Assembly (NCBI GenBank): GCA_028823435.1
Contig: JAPKBK010000093.1
Location: 1-7,129, forward strand
Length of the DNA stretch: 7,129 bases
Source of the DNA: Flavobacteriales bacterium
GTDB taxonomy: Bacteria > Bacteroidota > Bacteroidia > Flavobacteriales_D > Sanyastnellaceae
Direction: 5' to 3'
This document shows, piece by piece, positions 1-6,678 of the stretch; position 1 is the first letter of the stretch; each line of letters begins with the position of its first letter. Below the pieces are notes generated by a model. The model was not told the DNA's origin and did not search any database. It saw nothing but the letters and a program-made list of their open reading frames with translations. The position numbers and the translations under genes are program-made.

Positions 1-1842
1 AGTACAATCCCAGCCAACACTCCTTTTGAACTCATCGCTTCTGGTTCAGATTCTGATGGAGACGCGATTACTTATAACTGGGAGCAATATGATTTGGGCC
101 CCTCTACAGCAAGTGGGGACAACAACCTTACAAACCCATCAGGAAATCAAACTATTTTCAGATCGTGGCCATCGACGACCTCAAATACCCGTGTTTTCCC
201 ACGAGTCTCTGATCTGTTGAATGGCACAACGACCATTGGCGAGCACATGCCTTCATATTCTAGGGGATTAAAGTTTAAATGTTCCGTGAGAGACAATCGT
301 TCTGGTGGTGGTGCCTTTACAGATGAGTTAATGTCTCTTTCTGTTGACGGAAATTCGGGGCCATTTGTTGTTACCTCTCCCAACAGTGGGTCAGTGCCAA
401 ATGGTTTTGCAACAATCTCATGGGATGTGGCAGGGACAAATCAATCTCCTGTCAACTGTTCTACGGTTAAAATTTTACTTTCAACCGATGGGGGTTACTC
501 ATTTCCTTATGAGTTAGCTAACGGAGTTGCAAATAATGGTTCAGCTTCAGTGCTCATTCCAAACATTACAACAACGACTGCAAGATTTAAAGTTAAAGGG
601 GAAGGCAATGTCTTTTTTGACATCTCGAATTCAAACGTAACCATCACGCAAGGCGTCGGTGGCGCTGATTGGGATGTTGCTGTTCAGGGTATCTCAGGGT
701 TGAGTTCTGCTGGGTGTGGAACTGACGTGAGCCCGTCCATTTCTATTGTTAATCTTGGAATCCAAACCATCACAAATTTCTCACTTACATATTCACTTGA
801 TGGTACGGGAACGACCACACAAGGTTGGACTGGTTCTTTGACTTCTGGGGCATCTGTCGATATCGCATTATGCCCAAGTGGTGATGCATGTGTAGATTTG
901 GGAAGCGGAACACATTCAATTGATGTGTCAGTTGTTTTATCATCTTCAAATGGCGTAGATGAGGATCTTTCAAACAACCAATTGGCATCGCAGTTTGTCA
1001 CTTTAGGTGGCACTCAAGTTACGCTGACACTTTTAACAGACAGTTATCCTGGGGAGACCACATGGACAGTTACTGATGCGAATGGAGCGACAGTATGGTC
1101 TGGCGGCCCTTATTCATCAGTTGAAACTGAATATGTAGAGACGACCTGTTTAACACTTGGATGCTATACTTTGTCTGTGTTGGATTCATATGGCGATGGA
1201 ATGACCTATGGTGGAGTTACGGGCTTTTATGAACTGGTTGACGCGTCAGGTGCGGTTTTGGCACAGATCGTGGAAGGAGGTAATTTCGGTGCCCAAGATG
1301 ACCATGCCTTTTGTTTAGAGATTGCGGGTATTTCGGGATGTACGGATCCACTCGCTTCAAATTACAATCCAGACGCGACGATTGATGATGGTTCGTGTTT
1401 CATTTCTATTGCTGGGTGTGCAAATCCTTTGGCCTGCAATTACAATCCGCTTGCAAACCTGGATAATGGCACTTGTGTGTTCCCACAAGATGGGTATGAC
1501 TGTGCTGGTGATTGCTTATTTGATGTCGATGGTGATGAGATCTGTGATGCAGATGAGGTCCCTGGATGTTTAGAGCCAGATGCATGTAACTACAATTCTC
1601 TGGCAACGGATCCGGGTGAGTGTATCTACCCACTCGAGGGTTACGATTGTCAAGGGGTCTCTCTATGTCCACTGGACCTGAATAACAATGGATCGATAGA
1701 GGTAAGTGATTTGCTGATCATCCTTTCTGACTTTGGATGCACCACCGGATGTATTGGTGATGTCAATGGTGATGGTGTCGTTACGGTATCAGATATTCTA
1801 AACATTTTATCGAGCTTCGGAGAGCCTTGTCCAGTGTTGTAG
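1..1842 (+). CDS. C-terminal part of a secreted reprolysin-like (M12B-type) metallopeptidase with dockerin-like tail (5' end outside window)
   Basis: The frame is open from the first base, so the gene begins upstream; 613 residues are visible. Residues about 1-115 (YNWEQYD, VRDNRSGGG) and the Ig-like domain at about 121-217 (VTSPNSG, SWDVAGTNQSPVNC, ILLSTDGG) match the region that follows the reprolysin-type zinc protease domain in many Bacteroidota secreted proteins. The catalytic HExxH would lie upstream and is not seen, so protease activity is inferred. Next come a CARDB-like beta domain (about 222-338), a beta domain with SYGDGMTYGG (about 339-442), three Cys-rich modules (446-466, 472-492, 522-541) with a DxDxD stretch between the last two (508-518), and two dockerin/EF-hand-like calcium loops (D559-D570 and D587-D598). 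The protein ends shortly after FGEPC. No type IX secretion C-terminal sorting domain is recognisable. It is presumably exported and acts outside the cell. cdd starts 22 bp downstream on the same strand. Other secreted adhesin-like proteins share these tail modules, so the product name rests on the first 217 residues. Confidence 0.75.
   Translation, partial: STIPANTPFELIASGSDSDGDAITYNWEQYDLGPSTASGDNNLTNPSGNQTIFRSWPSTTSNTRVFPRVSDLLNGTTTIGEHMPSYSRGLKFKCSVRDNRSGGGAFTDELMSLSVDGNSGPFVVTSPNSGSVPNGFATISWDVAGTNQSPVNCSTVKILLSTDGGYSFPYELANGVANNGSASVLIPNITTTTARFKVKGEGNVFFDISNSNVTITQGVGGADWDVAVQGISGLSSAGCGTDVSPSISIVNLGIQTITNFSLTYSLDGTGTTTQGWTGSLTSGASVDIALCPSGDACVDLGSGTHSIDVSVVLSSSNGVDEDLSNNQLASQFVTLGGTQVTLTLLTDSYPGETTWTVTDANGATVWSGGPYSSVETEYVETTCLTLGCYTLSVLDSYGDGMTYGGVTGFYELVDASGAVLAQIVEGGNFGAQDDHAFCLEIAGISGCTDPLASNYNPDATIDDGSCFISIAGCANPLACNYNPLANLDNGTCVFPQDGYDCAGDCLFDVDGDEICDADEVPGCLEPDACNYNSLATDPGECIYPLEGYDCQGVSLCPLDLNNNGSIEVSDLLIILSDFGCTTGCIGDVNGDGVVTVSDILNILSSFGEPCPVL
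1336..1623 (+). repeat. Three Cys-rich modules within the secreted protein
   Basis: Three protein-level repeats lie at 1336-1398, 1414-1476 and 1564-1623. Each starts with Gly-Cys, has a core of P-x-A-(S/C)-N-Y-N or close to it, and ends with an acidic turn and a Cys (DDGSC, DNGTC, DPGEC). The third copy is one residue shorter, with S replacing P after NYN. Copies two and three are separated by a GYDCAGDC segment and an acidic DVDGDEICDADE stretch that resembles a thrombospondin type 3 calcium loop. The paired cysteines suggest disulfide-closed modules of an exported stalk. This module type is common in Flavobacteriales surface and secreted proteins; its function is not established. Confidence 0.8.
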
Positions 1843-1864
1843 TAATTCTTACTATCTTTCACGG

Positions 1865-2356
1865 ATGAAAAAAGATGAGATGGTCGTGAAATGTGTGGTA
1901 GCCCTCACAGACTCACAAGATCTAAACGAAGGAGAAGCGGAGTTGTTAAGAAAAGCGCACGAAGCAGCTTCAAATGCATATGCACCGTACTCAGGATTTC
2001 ATGTAGGGGCAGCTGTAAGGTTGGCGTCCGGAACGATTGTTCTGGGAAACAATCAGGAAAACATTGCATATCCTTCTGGGCTTTGTGGTGAGCGTGTCGC
2101 TGTATTTGCCGCAGGAGCTCAGTTTCCAGAAGAAGAAATCGTGTCGATTGCCATTGTGTCTCCTTCACCTCTTGCCTTGCCTGAGGCATTCATGCCATGT
2201 GGAAGCTGCAGACAGGTGTTGCGGGAAGCTGAGTTGCGACAAAAGACTCCTATTCAGATTTACCTACAAGCACGAGATGAAGTCGTTTTGGTGTCAAAAA
2301 GTGCATCTAATCTTCTCCCTTTTTCCTTTACAACTCAAAATGGTGTTTTCAAATAA
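1865..2356 (+). CDS. cdd: Cytidine deaminase
   Basis: This cytosolic zinc enzyme hydrolytically deaminates cytidine and deoxycytidine to uridine and deoxyuridine in pyrimidine salvage. The 163-residue protein carries the full family signature: YAPYSGFHVGAA at 39-50, the nucleoside-binding N63-x-E65-N66, the zinc and catalytic motif C74-G-E76 (Glu76 as proton shuttle), and PCGSC at 111-115 with zinc ligands Cys112 and Cys115. Three cysteine zinc ligands and the short length fit the homotetrameric Bacillus-type enzyme rather than the longer dimeric E. coli type. The N-terminal extension of about 37 residues before the signature is usual in Bacteroidota homologues. The start at 1865 is the first ATG after the upstream stop; Met6 at 1880 is an alternative, and neither has a clear Shine-Dalgarno. 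It sits 22 bp before the nucleoside transporter gene, which fits a joint uptake and salvage role. Confidence 0.95.
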   Translation: MKKDEMVVKCVVALTDSQDLNEGEAELLRKAHEAASNAYAPYSGFHVGAAVRLASGTIVLGNNQENIAYPSGLCGERVAVFAAGAQFPEEEIVSIAIVSPSPLALPEAFMPCGSCRQVLREAELRQKTPIQIYLQARDEVVLVSKSASNLLPFSFTTQNGVFK

Positions 2357-2378
2357 ACGGATAACTAGAAACTAGGAT

Positions 2379-3623
2379 ATGGGAATTATAATGAGTTTTG
2401 TGGGGATGTTTGTTCTGATCGGAATTGCCATGCTGTTATCTCGTAACAGAAAAGCAATACGGTTCAGAACAGTGATGGGTGCCTTTGCGCTGCAGTTCAT
2501 GTTCGGCGCCTTTGTCTTGTATATTCCTTTCGGTAAAAAGATCTTGCTTTTTATATCAGATGGCGTGGCACAAGTCATTGCTTTCGGGGATGATGGAATA
2601 CATTTTCTTTTCGGAGATCTTACTGCAACAACTAATTTTGGATTCATATTCGCATTGCGTGTGCTTCCAGTCATCATCTTCTTTTCTGCACTTATTAGTG
2701 TCCTCTATTATGTGGGGATTATGAAGTGGGTGATCAATATTCTGGGAGGCGCGTTAAGTAAGTTGCTCGGGACATCACACACTGAGTCTTTGTCGGCTAC
2801 GGCGAACATCTTTGTGGGCCAAACAGAAGCCCCTCTCGTTGTGCGCCCCTTCATTAAGACGATGACGAAATCTGAGCTTTTCGCAGTAATGTGTGGAGGT
2901 TTAGCCTCAGTAGCGGGAAGTGTTCTTGCAGGTTACGCTTCTATGGGTGTTCCTATAGAGTATCTTATAGCGGCCTCGTTTATGGCTGCGCCAGGTGGAT
3001 TGCTGTTTGCAAAATTGATTATGCCGGAGACGGAGGAGTCTGTTTATAAACTCGATCAATTAAGTGAAGGTGAAGACTCAGAAGATGAGCCGGTGAATGT
3101 AATTGATGCAGCAGCATCAGGAGCAGGGTCAGGTCTGAAACTCGCTTTGAATGTAGGTGCGATGCTTCTTGCGTTTGTAGGTCTTATTGCCCTAGTGAAT
3201 GGAATATTTGGAGGTGTAGGAAGTTGGTTCGGAATGCCTGACCTCACGCTTGAGTTACTGCTGGGATATTTATTTAGTCCGCTTGCATTCTTGATTGGTG
3301 TTCCATGGCATGAAGCAAATACAGTAGGTTCTTTTATCGGTCAGAAATTGGTCGTGAATGAATTTGTGGCTTATCTCGATTTTATGCCTTACTTGGCCGA
3401 GGATACAACCTTGCTTTTATCTGAGAAGTCAAAAGCGATTGTTGCCTTTGCGCTTTGCGGTTTTGCCAATTTCAGTTCTATAGCGATACTTCTTGGTGGA
3501 CTGGGTGGAATAGCACCAACTAGAAGAGCAGAGATTGCTAAGTTTGGTCTCTTGGCTGTGGCCGCTGGTACGCTTTCAAATCTTATGTCTGCGACTATAG
3601 CAGGTCTGTTTTTGTCAATATAA
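2379..3623 (+). CDS. nupC: Concentrative nucleoside transporter (CNT/NupC family)
   Basis: This inner-membrane symporter imports nucleosides with Na+ or H+. The 414-residue length is typical of bacterial CNTs. The protein is strongly hydrophobic, with membrane segments near 3-20, 31-50, 86-112, 165-213, 255-282, 290-310, 353-375 and 385-412. Re-entrant hairpin 1 holds SATANIFVGQTEAPL (139-153), and GFANFSSIAILLGG (361-374) is the conserved late motif. By spacing against the Vibrio cholerae CNT (recalled, not aligned by program), the nucleoside-binding residues Q148, T149, E150, E328, N364 and S367 are present, and the sodium site N143/S177 is also kept, so Na+ coupling is the likelier mode. 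An acidic cytoplasmic linker spans about 217-240. The ATG at 2379 is used; Met5 at 2391 is an alternative. Neighbour cdd suggests cytidine and deoxycytidine among the substrates, but specificity cannot be read from sequence. Confidence 0.93.
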   Translation: MGIIMSFVGMFVLIGIAMLLSRNRKAIRFRTVMGAFALQFMFGAFVLYIPFGKKILLFISDGVAQVIAFGDDGIHFLFGDLTATTNFGFIFALRVLPVIIFFSALISVLYYVGIMKWVINILGGALSKLLGTSHTESLSATANIFVGQTEAPLVVRPFIKTMTKSELFAVMCGGLASVAGSVLAGYASMGVPIEYLIAASFMAAPGGLLFAKLIMPETEESVYKLDQLSEGEDSEDEPVNVIDAAASGAGSGLKLALNVGAMLLAFVGLIALVNGIFGGVGSWFGMPDLTLELLLGYLFSPLAFLIGVPWHEANTVGSFIGQKLVVNEFVAYLDFMPYLAEDTTLLLSEKSKAIVAFALCGFANFSSIAILLGGLGGIAPTRRAEIAKFGLLAVAAGTLSNLMSATIAGLFLSI

Positions 3624-3635
3624 CACTTCATATTT

Positions 3636-4409
3636 ATGGTAAAAGTTAAAATGTTCGTTGCGCCAGAGGAAAAGTCACGTCCTTCGGTTGAAGCCGCCAA
3701 AACAGATTCAACTGCTTTTCATGCGATTGTCGATTCTCGTCGAAGTGTCAGATTTTTTGCTGACGATGAGATTCCTCAGGATGTGATTGATAAATGCTTA
3801 GATGCTGCTTTGAAGGCACCAAACTCATCCAATCTTCAAGCGTGGGAGATTCATCATGTCATCGATTCATCAAAAAAGAAAGAACTTGTGAAGCTTTGTC
3901 TAGGTCAACCAGCAGCCTCTACAGCAAAAGAACTTTTTGTCTTTGTTGCGAGACCTGATCTTTGGAAGAGAAACAATACTTGGATGATTGAGGAATTTGA
4001 CCGCAGAGGAAATATGCCTGAGAAAGCATATCAATATTTTAGAAAAATAACGCCTATGGTTTACACGACTGGTTTTCTAGGACTCGCAGCGCCATTTAAG
4101 TGGCTTTTTTATAACATAAGAGGTATTTCCAAGCCTACACCTAGGGAACCTATGGGACGGTGGGGGATGACTGTTTGGGGAAACAAGAGTACAGCGCTTG
4201 CTTGTGCTCATTTTATGCTTGCAATGAGAGCGCATGGATTTGATACATGCCCTATGGAGGGTTTAGACTCTAGAAGAGTAAAGAAACTGTTAGGGCTTCC
4301 TCGCAGAGCAAGTGTGACGATGGCTATTTCTGCGGGCAAGAGGGCCGAGGGAGGTGTGTTTGGAGATCGTTTCAGATTCGATCAGAAGCACATCGTTATC
4401 AAGCACTAA
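3636..4409 (+). CDS. Nitroreductase-family FMN oxidoreductase
   Basis: This is a probable cytosolic FMN-dependent NAD(P)H oxidoreductase of the nitroreductase superfamily. The 257-residue protein has the family hallmarks: a phosphate-binding RRSVRFF at 35-41, APNSSNLQAWE at 61-71 (flavin contact), KSTALACAHFMLAMRAHGFDTCPMEG at 184-209 (the helix and loop of the dimer core, split here as K184-M198 and the following GFDTCP), and a final ISAGKRAEGG (231-240) close to the common ending IGxRAE. Between about 105 and 180 it carries a longer variable insert (the WMIEEF, FLGLAAPFKW and MGRWGM region) that in this family shapes substrate access. The true substrate is unknown; quinones, nitro compounds or other electrophiles are all possible. 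It starts 12 bp after the nucleoside transporter stop, so co-transcription is likely. Met6 at 3651, preceded by an A-rich stretch, is an alternative start. Its stop abuts the stop of the opposing phospholipase gene. Confidence 0.9.
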   Translation: MVKVKMFVAPEEKSRPSVEAAKTDSTAFHAIVDSRRSVRFFADDEIPQDVIDKCLDAALKAPNSSNLQAWEIHHVIDSSKKKELVKLCLGQPAASTAKELFVFVARPDLWKRNNTWMIEEFDRRGNMPEKAYQYFRKITPMVYTTGFLGLAAPFKWLFYNIRGISKPTPREPMGRWGMTVWGNKSTALACAHFMLAMRAHGFDTCPMEGLDSRRVKKLLGLPRRASVTMAISAGKRAEGGVFGDRFRFDQKHIVIKH

Positions 4410-5282
4410 TTATTTTTTCATGTCGGACAGGAAGTTTAATCCCATCTCAAGTCCCAATCGGTAGTCTGCATCGATGTCTTGTACGTGCAGGTAATATCCT
4501 TCTGATCTAAGTGCATTTGGGGGCGCAATTTGCGTCCAATGAATACCCTTGGGTTCAGGTCCGTTTAAGAAATCGACGCAGTCATTGTATGTCTTATAGC
4601 CTTGTGAGAATAGGTCAGATATATTGTCGTTGTCGTAATTCCAATATTCAGCCATTAATGAAACATAGCTTTTGTCAATTTTCTCATGAGATGGTCTTGT
4701 CCTGATCACTAGAATGTTTTTTGCGCCATCTTTAATCGCTTTTTTAACAGGTATAGCATCAGAGTATCCTCCATCAAACATCCATTTACCATCCACTTTC
4801 GTCCTCCCCTTTGTGATGAATGGTAATGTTGCCGAAGCCATCATGTAATTCAGCCACTTTCCTTTGCCAGGTGTTAGGTAATGTGGCTTTCCTGAAAGAT
4901 GGTCAGTGGCTACGATACACACTTTTTTCCCTTCACTGTTTCTATCTGCAGCTTCTTCATCAAAGGGATAAGTGTCGTGAACATATCCCTGAAGGAAATC
5001 TAGGTTCATTAATCCCTGTTGTGAAAAAGTGTTTCTGTAGCTAATGAAATTAGGGTCTTCTACAAGTGCTCTTGTGACCTTAATGAAATTAGACCGTTGC
5101 TTTGACAACAAATATGACATGGCCATAGAGCCACTTGATACACCATAGTAGTACTTAAATTCAGGGAAATCAGAATCCATGAGTACATCTAATATGCCAG
5201 CTGTAAACGCGCATTTTAAACTACCTCCTTCTAAAACCAATGCGTCAAATTTCATGTTCTTTATTTGTTCAATTGAGTTCAT
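4410..5282 (-). CDS. Patatin-like phospholipase family protein
   Basis: This 290-residue protein is a probable serine lipid acyl hydrolase of the patatin family, closest in layout to the YjjU-type bacterial members. The nucleophile elbow is GVSSG at 47-51 with catalytic Ser49, and the partner Asp170 lies in DGG (170-172), followed by YSDAIPVKKA. The glycine-rich oxyanion loop near residue 18 reads E-G-G-S-L-K-C instead of the usual G-G-G-x-R/K-G. No signal peptide or membrane segment is visible, so a cytosolic or membrane-peripheral role is likely. An in-frame TGA at 5291-5289 limits the start to the ATG at 5282 or to Met10 at 5255. The latter leaves a compact MKFDALVLEGG start like many homologues and follows an A-rich stretch, so the first nine residues are uncertain. 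The gene lies about 100 bp after the HTH-like gene on the same strand and converges with the nitroreductase gene. Confidence 0.88.
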   Translation of the reverse strand: MNSIEQIKNMKFDALVLEGGSLKCAFTAGILDVLMDSDFPEFKYYYGVSSGSMAMSYLLSKQRSNFIKVTRALVEDPNFISYRNTFSQQGLMNLDFLQGYVHDTYPFDEEAADRNSEGKKVCIVATDHLSGKPHYLTPGKGKWLNYMMASATLPFITKGRTKVDGKWMFDGGYSDAIPVKKAIKDGAKNILVIRTRPSHEKIDKSYVSLMAEYWNYDNDNISDLFSQGYKTYNDCVDFLNGPEPKGIHWTQIAPPNALRSEGYYLHVQDIDADYRLGLEMGLNFLSDMKK

Positions 5283-5300
5283 TCTAGTTCAATTGAGTTC
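5267..5300. repeat. 14-bp direct repeat with palindromic cores spanning the phospholipase start codon
   Basis: GTTCAATTGAGTTC occurs exactly at 5267-5280 and again at 5287-5300, separated by 6 bp, a period of 20 bp. Each copy contains the perfect 8-bp palindrome TCAATTGA (5269-5276 and 5289-5296). The phospholipase ATG (5282-5280) lies at the junction, so one copy encodes residues of the N-terminus and the other lies in the leader. The spacing is close to two helical turns. It could be a pair of regulator sites or a recent short tandem duplication; the sequence alone does not decide. Confidence 0.6.
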
Positions 5301-5317
5301 TTATTGTAGTGATTGCA

Positions 5318-5345
5318 CAACATTATTATAAATTCGCTACCGCAA
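5318..5345 (-). promoter_or_regulatory. Possible Bacteroidota-type promoter for the phospholipase gene
   Basis: Reading leftwards, TAATGTTG (5325-5318) differs by one base from the Bacteroidota -7 consensus TAnnTTTG. A TTG at 5345-5343 lies 17 bp upstream as a possible -33 element. Transcription would then start near 5311, giving a leader of about 30 to 55 bases depending on which ATG is used. The position in the only sizeable gap of the leftward cluster is sensible, but the match is weak and the region is AT-rich, so chance is a real alternative. Confidence 0.25.
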
Positions 5346-5382
5346 CACAAGGGATCAACTTAACCAAATTATTCATGTGTTT

Positions 5383-6678
5383 TTAGTTAATTAAATTTAA
5401 CATTGTGCGCAATCCGTGATATTTCGTTTGTTCAGTTAACAAGTCTAAATATTTTATGCTTTCCATTCTCTTGTCTCCAGTATACAGTTTCGAAGTTAAC
5501 GCGTAATAATAGATCGAGATTGTTCTCTCTTCATGGATAGATAGTTTTTCTAAATCGATGGACTCTATGGTATCCATTGCTTCTTTTTTCTTGTCAATTA
5601 AGAATAACGCCCAGGCATTAAATATTTCAAAACTGACATCAAACTGGTCATGTTTATAGGTGATTGCTTGAGACGACTTCAATGTCTTTATTGAACTGTA
5701 GAATGCCTGTAAAAGTTCCACGTCATTGCTTAAAATAAGCCATTCAGCCAACTTGAGTTTGAAAATATTTGCCAAGCCCGACCATTTTGGCCAAATCTCA
5801 GTTTCGTCATTAATTCCCTCGAGGATTAATCTTCTAAAATCTTTTTTCTGGTTTGTTTCCGTTTTGACACCATTTTTTAAAGCAAGAAGATTTAAGCCAA
5901 GCACTCTTGCTTGAGGAGATGGGTGAATCGTCGTGTCATACTTCTCTATGGGTTTGAGATTCTTGACTGCAGATTTTAAATTACTTCCGGTATAAATTGA
6001 CCCTGCCGCGATTAATGCAGTGGCAAACATTCTTTCTTCTTCCGTAGAGGAAGTTTCTAAATAGTCCTGCATATACATTTCTCCAATCCCATCTAAAAAA
6101 TCAATCGGTGGAAATGCTTCTGTAAAAATACGAGCGCGAGGGATTCTATTTAATCTTTTCCATGCCTCATTTGGATAGGCATCAATTTTAATTAAATTAT
6201 ATGTGAGTTTGTTTATTTCCCTTAACTTTTGAGCAGACAGTTGAAACGTTTCCTTTTTTTCAACCAGATTTAAAATCTCATTAATGATTTGAATTGAACT
6301 CGTGATGGTTTCAGGCCTTGTGTTGAAATCACTACTAAGGACGAAATCTTTAAAAGTGATTTCATCTTTAAATATTTCAGAGGTCTTCTTTCCCTTTTTA
6401 TTAATCTTCTGGAAATGAAGGTCATTCCATTTGTCATAGCTTGGTGCACCAGTATATCTTGCCAATGCATTAAGTGAGGTATACGACGTGGGACTGTTTT
6501 GCTTGATTATTCCGAAAAACCGTCTCAAGGTACTTACGCTAAGAGAAAACCGTTGGTCAAACCGCTTGAGTTCTTGGGAAAGGATGATGCAGTCACGTGT
6601 ACATGTGACCTCAAAACCAAGCTTGTTTTCGACATCAGAACGCAATCTGATTGTTTCAGGTGTGGGCGTGCCTTTCAT
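5383..6678 (-). CDS. Uncharacterised protein with N-terminal helix-turn-helix-like domain and helical C-terminal region
   Basis: I do not recognise a named family for this 431-residue protein. Residues about 8-90 resemble the small N-terminal domain of many Bacteroidota proteins: a helix (LRSDVENKLGF), then ILSQELKRFD, then SVSTLRRFFGII (48-59), where the S-x-x-TLRR-x-FG stretch looks like a DNA-recognition helix, then SLNALARYTGAPSYDKW. The remaining 340 residues are rich in helical, Leu- and Lys-containing segments, including AFYSSIKTLK, AWALFLIDKKKEAMDTIESI and ISIYYYALTSKLYTGDKR (about 325-405). These have the spacing of TPR-like helix pairs, but no repeat is clear. There is no signal peptide or membrane segment, so it is probably cytosolic, perhaps a regulator that senses a ligand or partner through the helical part. 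Its ATG overlaps the stop of the upstream propeller gene (ATGA), which supports this start and suggests translational coupling. Confidence 0.7.
   Translation of the reverse strand: MKGTPTPETIRLRSDVENKLGFEVTCTRDCIILSQELKRFDQRFSLSVSTLRRFFGIIKQNSPTSYTSLNALARYTGAPSYDKWNDLHFQKINKKGKKTSEIFKDEITFKDFVLSSDFNTRPETITSSIQIINEILNLVEKKETFQLSAQKLREINKLTYNLIKIDAYPNEAWKRLNRIPRARIFTEAFPPIDFLDGIGEMYMQDYLETSSTEEERMFATALIAAGSIYTGSNLKSAVKNLKPIEKYDTTIHPSPQARVLGLNLLALKNGVKTETNQKKDFRRLILEGINDETEIWPKWSGLANIFKLKLAEWLILSNDVELLQAFYSSIKTLKSSQAITYKHDQFDVSFEIFNAWALFLIDKKKEAMDTIESIDLEKLSIHEERTISIYYYALTSKLYTGDKRMESIKYLDLLTEQTKYHGLRTMLNLIN

Noticed and set aside
684..1013. Antisense open frame of 109 codons inside the secreted-protein gene
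   Set aside because: It is fully contained in a well-supported coding region and its translation shows no recognisable domain.
1840..1854. Inverted repeat TAGTAA-TTC-TTACTA overlapping the stop codon of the secreted-protein gene, as a terminator
   Set aside because: The stem is only 6 bp, AT-rich and not followed by a real T-run, so it is too weak to call a terminator.
1853..1860. TATCTTTC as a -7 promoter element for cdd
   Set aside because: Transcription would start at or beyond the cdd ATG, and no well-spaced -33 element is present.
2037..2375. 112-codon + strand open frame overlapping cdd
   Set aside because: It lies in another frame of a clearly conserved enzyme, and its translation is Cys- and Leu-rich with no family pattern. 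It is a shadow frame.
4365..4418. GATCG/CGATC hairpin followed further on by a T6 tract (4413-4418), as a terminator of the + strand cluster
   Set aside because: The stem is 5 bp with a 9-base loop and lies about 30 bases from the T tract, so it does not form an intrinsic terminator.
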